Source of the DNA: Selenomonas sputigena ATCC 35185
GTDB taxonomy: Bacteria > Bacillota > Negativicutes > Selenomonadales > Selenomonadaceae
DNA: 64,000 nucleotides
NCBI RefSeq assembly: GCF_000208405.1
Contig: NC_015437.1
Location: 2,039,501-2,103,500, forward strand
Direction: 5' to 3'
Below, one piece after another: positions 8,084-16,173 of this stretch (positions within the stretch are counted from its first letter, which is position 1; every line of letters begins with the position of its first letter). The translations under genes were made by a program, and so were the position numbers. The notes beneath the pieces are model-generated. The model ran no database searches. It worked only from the letters and a program-made list of their open reading frames with translations, and was not told the origin of the DNA.

Positions 8084-9252
8084 ATCTTCAATTCCAACGA
8101 AAAATAAATGAGCGAGCCTCCCGCCGCTTCTTGCTTGCGCTCCGACTTCTTCAGCACGGGAGCCGCCCGGAAGAAGCCCTTGTCCTCCTCCAACACGCGC
8201 ACGAAATCCGCCAGAGCGTCGTAACTCGTCGCCGCGCCCTCAAGCTCGACCGCATGACCGTCGACGACGCGCAGTCCGCGAATCCAAGCGCCTTCGACCG
8301 TGCGCGTGCCGAAGTGTACCAAGAGGCTGCGGCACGGCAGAGCGCCTTTCGACAAGGAAATGAGCTGGCGTTCCTTTTGCGCGACACGTCCATCCTCCTG
8401 CGCCTCTTGCTCCATGCGTGCCCTCTCAGCGGAAAGGAGCGTCATCTCGTGCGCGGTTTTCTGCACCACTCCCTGCAGCTCATGAATGCGCCAAGCGTTC
8501 CAGCCATAAATCGACGCCATGCAGAAGAAGAAAATGCCCGCAAGCAGGGCGGCCAGCCTGCCGAATGCCCAATCTGCCGGACGCATCAACTCGGGCAGCA
8601 GTTCCAAGTGATTTTTCTCTCGCGAAAGAAGTTCCTGCGCCGCCAGAAAAGCAGCCCCATCCTCTTCCTGCGGCAAATCGTCCGCCGCCAAATTCATTCC
8701 ATCTGCGGCAAAAGTACCCGGCACTTGCCGCCCTGCTCCTGTCGGCAAGAAGCACAGGGACGCAAGGCAGAGTCCCTCATGCGAGAAAGCGCGATGAATT
8801 TCCTGCGCCTTTTCGCGCGGCAAGGCCGCCAGAACGACCTCCCTCTCGCCCACGCGCCGAAAATCCAGCGAGTACGCCGCCTCCTCACGGGCATCCGGCA
8901 GACTCGCGAGCAAGTCCCAACGCGCAGCCTCGCGCATCTCCCGCTCGGACAAAGGAGGAAACTCCCTGCTGTAGGAAAAGACCTCGTCTTCCGTCAAACA
9001 GACGGCGATGCGGCTCTTCTCCCAGACGCGCTTGGCAAGGGCAACTTGGATGACGCCCGCCGCCTCCTGCCAAAGCGATTCCTTTGCCTCCATCGGCGGC
9101 AAGGGAAGATGCAGCGTCTCCTCCCTGCGTTGAAATTCTTCCGTCCCTGCAAGACAGGCGAGACAGATTCCGCCATCCGTCAAAGAGACGCCCACTGCCC
9201 CGCGCTGCGGCTCACGCAACAGCGCACGCATCTTTCTCAGCACGTTTCGCAA
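8080..9252 (-). CDS. PilM-PilN fusion protein (type IV pilus assembly)
   Basis: This single frame appears to join a reduced actin-like PilM to PilN. Residues 1-200 resemble PilM (VGVSLTDGGICLACL at the start, then EMREAARWDLLASLPDA) but are much shorter than the usual roughly 350 residues. Residues 216-221 (LELLPE) match the PilN 'INLLP'-type motif that binds PilM in other species. A membrane helix follows at about 230-249, then a coiled coil and a periplasmic domain. Translation starts at TTG 9252 with AGGAGG seven bases before it. PilO follows with an ATGA overlap. The PilM half is called from position and pattern, so this half is less certain. Confidence 0.7.
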   Translation of the reverse strand: MRNVLRKMRALLREPQRGAVGVSLTDGGICLACLAGTEEFQRREETLHLPLPPMEAKESLWQEAAGVIQVALAKRVWEKSRIAVCLTEDEVFSYSREFPPLSEREMREAARWDLLASLPDAREEAAYSLDFRRVGEREVVLAALPREKAQEIHRAFSHEGLCLASLCFLPTGAGRQVPGTFAADGMNLAADDLPQEEDGAAFLAAQELLSREKNHLELLPELMRPADWAFGRLAALLAGIFFFCMASIYGWNAWRIHELQGVVQKTAHEMTLLSAERARMEQEAQEDGRVAQKERQLISLSKGALPCRSLLVHFGTRTVEGAWIRGLRVVDGHAVELEGAATSYDALADFVRVLEEDKGFFRAAPVLKKSERKQEAAGGSLIYFSLELKI

Positions 9253-9264
9253 AGCATCGCCTCC

Positions 9265-9738
9265 TCACCTCTCCCAGCGCACGAATGAGAGCCGCGTCCC
9301 ATCAAGGCGATAGAGCGCCGCCGCATACGCACGCTTGCCGGAAATCTCCGCTGCCGCCTGCCGCTCACTCCCCGCCCTCGGCCAGCTTGCCGCCGTCAGC
9401 AAATATGCCGCGCCGTCTGTCGTATCTTCTGTCGGCAAACGCTTGGCCGTCACGCGATAGAAAGCGTCATTTGTCTCCAAAAGACCGGACGCCGCCTCCA
9501 CCTCAGCCGCTCCCTCCTCCAACTGCCGCCGAAGAGCCGCCACCTCTTCCAACTGCGCCGCGCCCAGCCGCACACCGCTCCGCGCAGCTTCCAGAAGGCG
9601 CGTCGTCTGCACGGCCTCCCGCGCGGCGAGACGGTTGTGCCCGGAGAGCACGAGCAGCGCCGCCGTGCCCGCGAGCAGCAGCAGGACGGCGGCGAGGGCG
9701 AAGGCAGACGCCATGCCGCATTCATCAAGTCTTGCCAC
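9265..9738 (-). CDS. PilX/GspK-like minor pilin
   Basis: The 157-residue protein starts MARLDECG and then has a hydrophobic helix (MASAFALAAVLLLLAG), a type III signal cleavable after Gly8. Position 5 of the mature helix is Phe rather than the usual Glu. Lack of Glu5 is a hallmark of GspK-type tip pseudopilins. The rest is a small, mostly unassigned periplasmic domain. It overlaps the upstream prepilin gene by 14 bases. The role is inferred from signal and context. Confidence 0.65.
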   Translation of the reverse strand: MARLDECGMASAFALAAVLLLLAGTAALLVLSGHNRLAAREAVQTTRLLEAARSGVRLGAAQLEEVAALRRQLEEGAAEVEAASGLLETNDAFYRVTAKRLPTEDTTDGAAYLLTAASWPRAGSERQAAAEISGKRAYAAALYRLDGTRLSFVRWER

Positions 9739-10318
9739 CTTGCGCCTCCTTCTCTTCCTTCTCTTTCGGCGGCAGACAAATGTCGGTCGAAAATGTCACG
9801 CGCTTCTTCGTGCGCCGATTCTCCCCCGTGAGACTCAGGTGCAGAAGCCCTTTGTCCGGCACACATTGAAAATCGACGACGGCCAGATTGCCGAAGACGT
9901 TGCTGCCGCCCGTCATGGGCTGCGGCGCGTAGTAGCCATGGTCTTCGCCCGATACCTTCTTGCTGATGTACGGCGGCTGCCCCTTCCTGCCCTCACGCAG
10001 CACATAGTCCGTCGTCGATTTCTTCCCGTTGACATGCCGTTCAATATGAAGTTCATACGGCGCGCTGCACTCGATGTGCGTCGCCATCGACGCATCCTGC
10101 GCGATGCGCTCAAGCGTCAGGCGCATCTCCTGCTGCAGTTCCCAGTCGCCCAGGAGCACGACATAGCTCTTGAGAAAGGACAGCCATACCGCGAAAAGGC
10201 TGACGAGCAGCACGACGTAAACGGGAAAGCTCGTCAGAAACTCCAGCAGCACATAGCCTTCCTCCTTCAAGGCAGAAGCGCGGCTCTCCTGGCACGTCCC
10301 GCACGATTTCTCCCGCAC
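9725..10318 (-). CDS. PilW-like minor prepilin
   Basis: The prepilin signal KEEG is followed by YVLLEFLTSF, with Glu at mature position 5, and then a hydrophobic helix. A globular domain of about 150 residues follows. The chosen start is GTG 10316-10318 with GGGGGAG just upstream, 10 bases after the previous stop; this gives 197 residues and a 21-residue leader. An earlier in-frame ATG lies inside the upstream gene and was rejected. Probably part of a minor-pilin initiation complex. Confidence 0.7.
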   Translation of the reverse strand: MREKSCGTCQESRASALKEEGYVLLEFLTSFPVYVVLLVSLFAVWLSFLKSYVVLLGDWELQQEMRLTLERIAQDASMATHIECSAPYELHIERHVNGKKSTTDYVLREGRKGQPPYISKKVSGEDHGYYAPQPMTGGSNVFGNLAVVDFQCVPDKGLLHLSLTGENRRTKKRVTFSTDICLPPKEKEEKEAQGGKT

Positions 10319-10328
10319 GGTTCTCCCC

Positions 10329-10724
10329 CTATCGTCCGCCACCGAACTGCACCGTCCTTTCAAGGGAAAGTTCCTGCACTTCCCCTTTTTCAAGCCATGT
10401 CACGCGCACGCTCGCCTGACAAACGGAAGGACTCGCCCCCGGAGCAGAAAGTTTCGGCGTCAAAGTGAAATTCCTGCCATTTGCCTCGGCTTCATGCGGC
10501 TGCCGTTCGCCCAACGACGCGCCGCTTCCCTGCGCCCTCGCCTGCTGCTCCAATCGCGCCAGCTCCGCCTCTGCCAAGAACATCGCGCTCGTTTCCGCCT
10601 CGCTGTGCGCCAAGAGGGCGGCAGAGCGCTCCAAAGCTGCGAGCGACGCCACGGCAAAAAGCAGCAGGAAGGCGAGCACGGCGACCTCTGCGGCGAGAAA
10701 GCCGCCCTCGTCCAACCGCTTCAT
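10329..10724 (-). CDS. PilV-like minor prepilin
   Basis: The 131-residue protein begins MKRLDEGG and then FLAAEVAVLAFLLLFAVA, a short prepilin leader with Glu5 conserved. The helix is followed by a small beta-rich domain ending in FGGGR. It overlaps the stop of the upstream FimT-like gene by four bases (10721-10724), so it is translationally coupled. Confidence 0.7.
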   Translation of the reverse strand: MKRLDEGGFLAAEVAVLAFLLLFAVASLAALERSAALLAHSEAETSAMFLAEAELARLEQQARAQGSGASLGERQPHEAEANGRNFTLTPKLSAPGASPSVCQASVRVTWLEKGEVQELSLERTVQFGGGR

Positions 10725-11203
10725 GGCAATCGCCTGCTTTCCGTGCGCACGCGCCCCGCCTCATCGATGATGACGTCGAGCGAATAGTGCGGCGACTGCA
10801 GCTCGATCGTGTGTCCCAAGGCGCTCGTCCCGCTCGGATCGCCCGATGAGTCAAACGAATACGTCGCCGCAGACTGCGCACTCGAACCGCTCGGCACGGC
10901 GTAGACGTCTTCGGGAAAGGAATGCGTCAGAACCTCGCCCGCCGCCCACGGCAGAAGGAAATAGTAGCGATGCGCCTCCACGACGAGTTTCGGGCGCAGC
11001 CTCCATTCGCCCTTGCCGTCCGCCGTGCGCTCCGTGCGCGAAACCTCCTGCAGATAGCGGAAATCGCTCGCCAAAAGCGCCGCCTCGCGCTCCAAGCGCA
11101 TGCGCTCCGTCACGCGCACGACGGGCACGGAAAGCGCCGCAACGAGCGCGAGAACGAGGCAGACGACAAGCAATTCCAACAGGGTGAAGCCTTCCTCCTT
11201 CAT
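10721..11203 (-). CDS. GspH/FimT-like minor prepilin
   Basis: A five-residue leader MKEEG precedes FTLLELLVVCLVLALVAALSV, the classical type IV pilin helix with Glu5. The 160-residue length and layout fit GspH/FimT proteins. ATG 11201-11203 overlaps the TGA of the prepilin peptidase gene by one base (TGATG). Longer in-frame extensions run through that gene and were rejected. Confidence 0.75.
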   Translation of the reverse strand: MKEEGFTLLELLVVCLVLALVAALSVPVVRVTERMRLEREAALLASDFRYLQEVSRTERTADGKGEWRLRPKLVVEAHRYYFLLPWAAGEVLTHSFPEDVYAVPSGSSAQSAATYSFDSSGDPSGTSALGHTIELQSPHYSLDVIIDEAGRVRTESRRLP

Positions 11204-11772
11204 CACAGAAGCCCTCCATAAAAGGCAAGAAGATCGTCGGCAAAAAGCAGGGAAAGAACCGCGCCCAAGGCAAGAAACGGCGCGAAGGCGATGCGTCGCC
11301 CGCGCTTTTCGCGCCCGAAGAGCAGCAGGCAGAAGGCTGCGAGTCCACCGCTGAAAAAGGCGAGGAAGAGCGCGAGCGCGACGCCCTCCAAGCCGAGCCA
11401 AAGTCCGAGAGCGAAGCTGAGCTTCACATCGCCGCCGCCCATGCCGCCGCGAGAAACAAGGCGCAGGAGGTAAAGGAAGCCGCCAGCGAGAAAAGCGGCG
11501 AACACGAAGTTTTCCAGCGGCAGAGCGCCTGAAAACAGCGAGAACGCAATGCCGATGACGCAGAACGGCAAAACGAGGCGGTCAAAAACGAGGCCGTGCC
11601 GCCAGTCGAGCAGGGAGATGCGCCAGAGAAATGCGAAGAAAAGCCAGCGCTGGAAGAATACCATGCCGAAACCGTCCATGCGCCAGAGAAACAACGCCGC
11701 ACAGAGCGTCCCGCCGACAAATGCCGCCTCGCCGCAAAAGGGCAGCGGCTTCACGCGCTGAAAACCGTGCAT
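11203..11772 (-). CDS. pilD: Prepilin peptidase (A24), lacking the N-terminal methyltransferase domain
   Basis: This membrane aspartic protease cleaves prepilin leaders. The two catalytic aspartates are Asp56 in LLDWRHG and Asp115 in GMGGGDVKL (the GxGD motif), with several hydrophobic helices around them. At 189 residues it lacks the roughly 100-residue N-terminal domain with CxxC pairs that carries the N-methyltransferase activity in classical PilD. ATG 11770-11772 lies just after the upstream stop; TTG 11778 is possible. Its substrates are presumably the five neighbouring prepilins. Confidence 0.88.
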   Translation of the reverse strand: MHGFQRVKPLPFCGEAAFVGGTLCAALFLWRMDGFGMVFFQRWLFFAFLWRISLLDWRHGLVFDRLVLPFCVIGIAFSLFSGALPLENFVFAAFLAGGFLYLLRLVSRGGMGGGDVKLSFALGLWLGLEGVALALFLAFFSGGLAAFCLLLFGREKRGRRIAFAPFLALGAVLSLLFADDLLAFYGGLL

Positions 11773-11774
11773 CG

Positions 11775-12305
11775 TCAAGTGCCCGACGCTTCTTTCTTTT
11801 CCGCCCTGCCAAACGCCTGAAGGGGGTGCTCGTCAAGCGTCGCCTGCAGTTCTCCATTCACTTCCTTCAGCGCGTAACTCGCACCCGCCTGCTGTGCCTC
11901 CGTTTTATCGCGCAGAAAATATTTTCCCGATGGCGGCTTCAGTGCGTCGAGATTGACAACATACTCCTTCAGCTGATCCAAAGTCTTCGGATTGACGCCC
12001 TTTTCCGCACGATAAAGCCCCACCGCCGTGTTGAGCGTGCTGAGGTCGGCCTGAATCTTCGACGTGTTCGCGAGCGTCATCGACTGCGAGAACTTCGGCA
12101 CGGCGACGGCGGCGAGCACGCCGATGATGCAAATGACGAGGAGCATTTCAAGGAGCGTGAAGCCCTCCTCGCCTAAGGGGCGGCGCTTCTTTCGGCCGCT
12201 CCTGCATCGGCTCTCGTCCCGCGCCTCGAATGCGCCGGCCATCGCCCCCTGCCGCCCGCTCTCCTTCTGCCGCATTTTCTTTTTGAGCAGCATACATCCG
12301 TACAT
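11775..12305 (-). CDS. Major type IV pilin / GspG-ComGC-like prepilin
   Basis: The hydrophobic pilin helix FTLLEMLLVICIIGVLAAVA follows GEEG, with Glu5 present. The body has a GspG-like pattern of alpha spine and small domain (LNTAVGLYRAEKG, then PPSGKYFLRDK). Starting at ATG 12303-12305, which has GGGAGG eight bases upstream, the leader before cleavage is about 48 residues. It is very basic, far longer than the usual 5-25. A start closer to the helix cannot be excluded. It lies between pilC and pilD, as expected for a main subunit. Confidence 0.8.
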   Translation of the reverse strand: MYGCMLLKKKMRQKESGRQGAMAGAFEARDESRCRSGRKKRRPLGEEGFTLLEMLLVICIIGVLAAVAVPKFSQSMTLANTSKIQADLSTLNTAVGLYRAEKGVNPKTLDQLKEYVVNLDALKPPSGKYFLRDKTEAQQAGASYALKEVNGELQATLDEHPLQAFGRAEKKEASGT

Positions 12306-12357
12306 ACGACATCCCTCCCATCCCAAAATCTTCAACTGTCCTACGATGCAATCCTTT

Positions 12358-13551
12358 TCAATAGCCGTAAGAGCCAATCATCTCCAACAATGGCAGAGCG
12401 ACCGCAAGGACGACCGTTCCGACGACCGCTCCCAGAAAGAGCACGAGCAGCGGTTCCAACATCGCCTCCATGCGCTCGGCGCGCATCTCGCCCGCAAAGC
12501 GGCAGAAATCCGCCGCCTTTTCGAGCATCGCCGCAAGCTCGCCCGTATGCTCGCCCGCACGCACAAGCTCCCAGACGAGCGGCGGCACGACGCTGCCCGC
12601 CAAGGCGGCGGCCAGCGTGCCGCCGCGCTCGACCTCGCGCCTCGTCCTCGAAAAGAGCGCGGCGAGGAAGCGGTTCTGCACGACGCCTTCGGAAGCGGCA
12701 AGCGCCTCGTGCAGCGCACTGCCGCTCTCCATGAGGACGGCGAGCGTGTCGAAGAGCGTCATAAGCTCCAAATCGAGGCGCAGCCTGCCGAAAAGCGGCA
12801 GGCGCAAAAGAAGGCGGTCAGCGAAAAAATGCAGCCGCCTCTCGCGATAGAGAAGCCGAAGCGCCAAGGGGAAAACGAAAAGAGCCGCAAGGACTGCGAC
12901 GCCGTGCCGCTCGAAGAGACTGCCGATTCCGAGCACGAGGCGCGTGGGCAAGGGCAGCTCCACGGCAAGACCGTCGAGCATGTGGACGAAGTTCGGCAGC
13001 ACGAAAATGAAGATGAACGTCACGGCGAACATCGCCGCCAATGCGAGCAGCGCAGGATAAACGAGCGCCGTCTGCAATTTCTCCCGCACGCGCCAGCTCT
13101 TTTCCTCCTTGTCGGCGAGACGCTTCAACAGAGGCTCCAGACTGCCGCCCGCTTCCCCCGCACGGACGAGGGAGGAAATCGCCGGCGGGAACACCTCGCC
13201 GTGCTGCGCCATCGCCTCGGCGAGCGTCGCGCCATGCGCCATGCGCCGCGCCATATCCGAAAGCATCGCACGCCTCTTTTGCGGCGCATCCGCCGCGAGG
13301 AGCTGCAGGCTTTCGTTCGCGGCAAGTCCCGCCGCAAGCATCAGCGCCAACTCGCGGCAAAACACCATGGCGTACTTGCGATCCGCCGCGCGGCGGCGGG
13401 CGAGATGCAGCACAGACTTTCGCCGCAAAGCCACGGCGAAGAGTCCGTGCGCCTGAATGAGCCGCGCTGCCTCCGTGCGCGTGGCGGCTTCCACCTCGCC
13501 TCGCCGCAAGTCTCCCGCTTCCGTCCGCGCCGTATAAGAAAAGGACGCCAA
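12358..13551 (-). CDS. pilC: Type IV pilus inner-membrane platform protein PilC (GspF family)
   Basis: The 397-residue protein has the duplicated GspF domain: cytoplasmic helical bundles at about residues 55-180 and 260-385, each followed by membrane helices, ending LPLLEMIGSYGY. PilC couples the PilB and PilT motors to pilin in the membrane. Translation most likely starts at TTG 13551, where GGGAGG lies seven bases upstream, and MASFSYTARTEAGD is the usual family N-terminus. A much longer in-frame reading upstream is the reverse shadow of pilT. Confidence 0.92.
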   Translation of the reverse strand: MASFSYTARTEAGDLRRGEVEAATRTEAARLIQAHGLFAVALRRKSVLHLARRRAADRKYAMVFCRELALMLAAGLAANESLQLLAADAPQKRRAMLSDMARRMAHGATLAEAMAQHGEVFPPAISSLVRAGEAGGSLEPLLKRLADKEEKSWRVREKLQTALVYPALLALAAMFAVTFIFIFVLPNFVHMLDGLAVELPLPTRLVLGIGSLFERHGVAVLAALFVFPLALRLLYRERRLHFFADRLLLRLPLFGRLRLDLELMTLFDTLAVLMESGSALHEALAASEGVVQNRFLAALFSRTRREVERGGTLAAALAGSVVPPLVWELVRAGEHTGELAAMLEKAADFCRFAGEMRAERMEAMLEPLLVLFLGAVVGTVVLAVALPLLEMIGSYGY

Positions 13552-13583
13552 ATCGCCGCCTCCCTTCGCGCAAGCCCCCTGTA

Positions 13584-14633
13584 CTAGCGCCCCTCGCCAA
13601 AGGCGTCGCCGTCGGCAAGCGCCGCCTCTGCCGCTTCGCGTGTAATCTTGCCCGCGCGAAGCAGTCCCTCGACGGACTGCGCCATCGTCTGCATGCCCTG
13701 CGCCCCACCCGAGAGGATTGCGCCTCGGAGCTGCGCGACCCTGCCCGTGCGGATGAGGTTTCGCACGGCGGGCGCGGCGACGAGCGCTTCGGCCGCCAGC
13801 ACGCGCCCGCCGCCCGACTGCGGCAGAAGCCGCTGTGAGAAAATGGCGCGAAGCACGAGCGCGAACTGATGGCGCATCTGCTGCTCCTCGCCCGCGAACA
13901 TCCCCTCGATGCGAAGGACTGCCTCCGCCGCATCCCTCGTGTGAAGCGTCGCCAGAACGAGGCAGCCCGACTCCGCCGCCTGCAGCGCGATGCGCACCGT
14001 TTCGCGCTCGCGCATCTCTCCGATGAGAATCACGTCGGGATCTTCTCGCAAAGCATCCCGAAGCCCCACCGGAAACGACGGAAAATCCCTGCCGAGCGTG
14101 CGCTGGCTGATGAAGCAGCGCTTCGGCACGAAAGCGTACTCGACGGGATCTTCCAGCGTGATGATGTGCGCGGCGCGGCTTTTGTTCATCTCCTCGATAA
14201 ATGCCGCAAGCGTCGTCGACTTGCCCGCTCCCGTGCGCCCGCCGACGAGAATCAATCCGTCCTGCGCCCGAAGAAGCGAAAAAAGAGCAGGCGGCACGCC
14301 GAGGCTCGAAAGCGCCGGAATCTCGCGCGGCAGGAGGCGCACGGCAATCGCCCAAGAACCGCTCATGCCGTACACATGCGCACGACAGTGCCTCTCTTCG
14401 AGCGCGAGGGAAAGATCCAGACTCTTCTCCTGCCGCAGACGCTCTTGCTCCGCCTCGGTCAGAATATGCGCGAGAAAATCCTGCAGCTCCTTCTGCGTCA
14501 AAGAATCCTCCGACAGCGGCGTCATCTCGCCGTCGAGCCGCAAAAACGGGCGCTGCCCCGCCGCTAGATGCACGTCCGACGCCCCTCGCGCAAAGCCTTC
14601 GGCGAAGATGCCCGCTATCCTAGACGCCGCCAT
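13584..14633 (-). CDS. pilT: Type IV pilus retraction ATPase PilT
   Basis: This 349-residue hexameric AAA-like motor disassembles the pilus to give twitching. Visible motifs are Walker A GGRTGAGKST (131-140), the Asp box THIITLEDPVEY-like segment (here HIITLEDPVEYAF), Walker B VILIGEMRE and the His box TLHTRDA. The PAS-like N-terminal domain starts GFARGASDVHLAAGQ. ATG 14631-14633 follows GGAGGGG and overlaps the pilB stop by 14 bases. The presence of PilT argues that the pili are retractable rather than a type II secretion pseudopilus. Confidence 0.93.
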   Translation of the reverse strand: MAASRIAGIFAEGFARGASDVHLAAGQRPFLRLDGEMTPLSEDSLTQKELQDFLAHILTEAEQERLRQEKSLDLSLALEERHCRAHVYGMSGSWAIAVRLLPREIPALSSLGVPPALFSLLRAQDGLILVGGRTGAGKSTTLAAFIEEMNKSRAAHIITLEDPVEYAFVPKRCFISQRTLGRDFPSFPVGLRDALREDPDVILIGEMRERETVRIALQAAESGCLVLATLHTRDAAEAVLRIEGMFAGEEQQMRHQFALVLRAIFSQRLLPQSGGGRVLAAEALVAAPAVRNLIRTGRVAQLRGAILSGGAQGMQTMAQSVEGLLRAGKITREAAEAALADGDAFGEGR

Positions 14634-15963
14634 CGTCAGCCCCTCCGCAATCCCCTCTCGCCGCTCCCGAAAAAGTTCCAGAAAAATCCGCTGCATCCGC
14701 CTCACCGTAGAGCACGCGCACCACCTCCGAAAGCGTCGTACGGCCTTGCAGCGCCTTTTCTATGCCGTCCTCCGCCAGCGTCCTCATCCCCTGCCGCCCG
14801 GCAAGCTCGCGCATCTCCTCAAGCCCCGCTCTATGCACGATTGCCTGCTGCAGAGCCGCGTCGACGACAAGCAGTTCCTGCAGCGCGAGCCGCCCCGAAA
14901 AGCCCGTGCCGCCGCAAGATGCGCAGCCTGCCGCTCGCCACAGCCGTCCGGTCGACGATACCCCCTCGGCCCATGCGGGAAGCGCCTCCTCGGACGGCTC
15001 GCGGCAGTGCGGGCACAAGCGGCGCACGAGGCGCTGCGCGACGACGCCCGTCAGAGCCGCCGCGAGAAGATACGCGGGCACGCCCATGTCGAGCAGACGG
15101 AAGACCGCGCCGAGCGCGTCCTTCGTATGCAGCGTCGAAAAGAGCAGATGACCCGTCAGCGCAGCACGCACCGCCATCTCCGCCGTCTCCGCATCGCGGA
15201 TCTCGCCGAGCACAATCTCGTCGATGTCCGAGCGCAGCATGGCGCGAAGCCCTGCTGCATACGTCATGCCAGTCTTCTTGTTCACCTGGATCTGATTGAC
15301 GCCCTCGATGCGATACTCGGGCGGATCTTCGATCGTCATGATGTTGCGTTCGGGCGTATTGATCTCCGAGAGAGCCGCATAGAGCGTCGTCGTCTTGCCC
15401 GAATTGACCGGTCCTGTAATCAGAACCATGCCGCCGGGCTGATGGCACAGGCGGCGGAAAAGCATCTCATTCTGCACGGAAAATCCGAGATTCCCGACGG
15501 AAAGAAGCGCATGCGAGCGGTTCAAGATGCGAAGAACCGCCTTCTCCCCCGCGAGAAGCGGCAAGGTCGCCAGACGAAGATCGACGGCTTCGCCGCCCTC
15601 AGGCGGCATGTACGATATGCGCCCGTCCTGCGCCACGCGGCGCTCCACGCTTTCAAGATGTGCCATGACCTTCAATCGCGCAAGCAAAAACGCATGCACC
15701 TCCCGGGGGATCGGTGCATGCGTTTCCAATAAACTTCCATCAACACGGTAACGGATGCGGACGGCGCCCTCGAAAGGCTCTATGTGGATATCGCTCGCCC
15801 GCAGGCGCAGAGCCTCCGCGATCATGCGATCGACAAACTCCACGACGGGCACGCGTCCCGGCTCTCCCTGCCTCGGCAGAGCACGGCTCGCACTTCCCGT
15901 GCGCACGCTCTGTACGAGGCGATGGAGCAGCCTCTGATACGAATCCTCTTCTGTCCTCTGCAT
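14620..15963 (-). CDS. pilB: Type IV pilus extension ATPase PilB (GspE family), short form
   Basis: The 447-residue ATPase powers pilus extension. Walker A is GPVNSGKT (184-191), the Asp box is MTIEDPPEY, Walker B is IVLGEIRD, and a zinc site is formed by CPHC and CASC. The N-terminal MshEN domain of typical roughly 570-residue PilB/GspE is missing: only about 35 residues precede the conserved core. ATG 15963 follows GGAGG. A short family B hairpin ends 23 bp upstream. It is the first pilus gene after aroE. Confidence 0.92.
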   Translation of the reverse strand: MQRTEEDSYQRLLHRLVQSVRTGSASRALPRQGEPGRVPVVEFVDRMIAEALRLRASDIHIEPFEGAVRIRYRVDGSLLETHAPIPREVHAFLLARLKVMAHLESVERRVAQDGRISYMPPEGGEAVDLRLATLPLLAGEKAVLRILNRSHALLSVGNLGFSVQNEMLFRRLCHQPGGMVLITGPVNSGKTTTLYAALSEINTPERNIMTIEDPPEYRIEGVNQIQVNKKTGMTYAAGLRAMLRSDIDEIVLGEIRDAETAEMAVRAALTGHLLFSTLHTKDALGAVFRLLDMGVPAYLLAAALTGVVAQRLVRRLCPHCREPSEEALPAWAEGVSSTGRLWRAAGCASCGGTGFSGRLALQELLVVDAALQQAIVHRAGLEEMRELAGRQGMRTLAEDGIEKALQGRTTLSEVVRVLYGEADAADFSGTFSGAARGDCGGADDGGV

Positions 15964-15983
15964 CTTCGAGCCTCCAAAAGACT

Positions 15984-16054
15984 GCGGAATCACGGATAAA
16001 TTCGGTCACCCGTCTTCACACATTCGGGCGACCTCATTGATCCGCGCTTCCTTA
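15984..16054 (-). repeat. Family B short hairpin element before pilB
   Basis: On the minus strand GGTCGCCCG and CGGGTGACC form a 9-bp stem (one G-T pair) around the loop AATGTGTGAAGA, inside outer arms CGGAT/ATCCG. It has the same orientation as pilB and ends 23 bp before the pilB ATG. The rest of the gap to aroE (16055-16173) shows nothing recognisable. Confidence 0.8.
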
Positions 16055-16173
16055 TCCATGAACATCTTGCTTCGGCTTTCGTGCTGACTTTCTTTTCTTT
16101 ATGCCTTTGTTGATTTATTGCAGATTGTTTCTTCTTGCTTTATTGCTTTCCTGCCTTTTATTCCGCCGCTTTG

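Noticed and set aside
13552-14355. N-terminal extension of pilC by about 268 codons
   Set aside because: The extension is the reverse-frame shadow of pilT. A ribosome site and family N-terminus place the start at TTG 13551.
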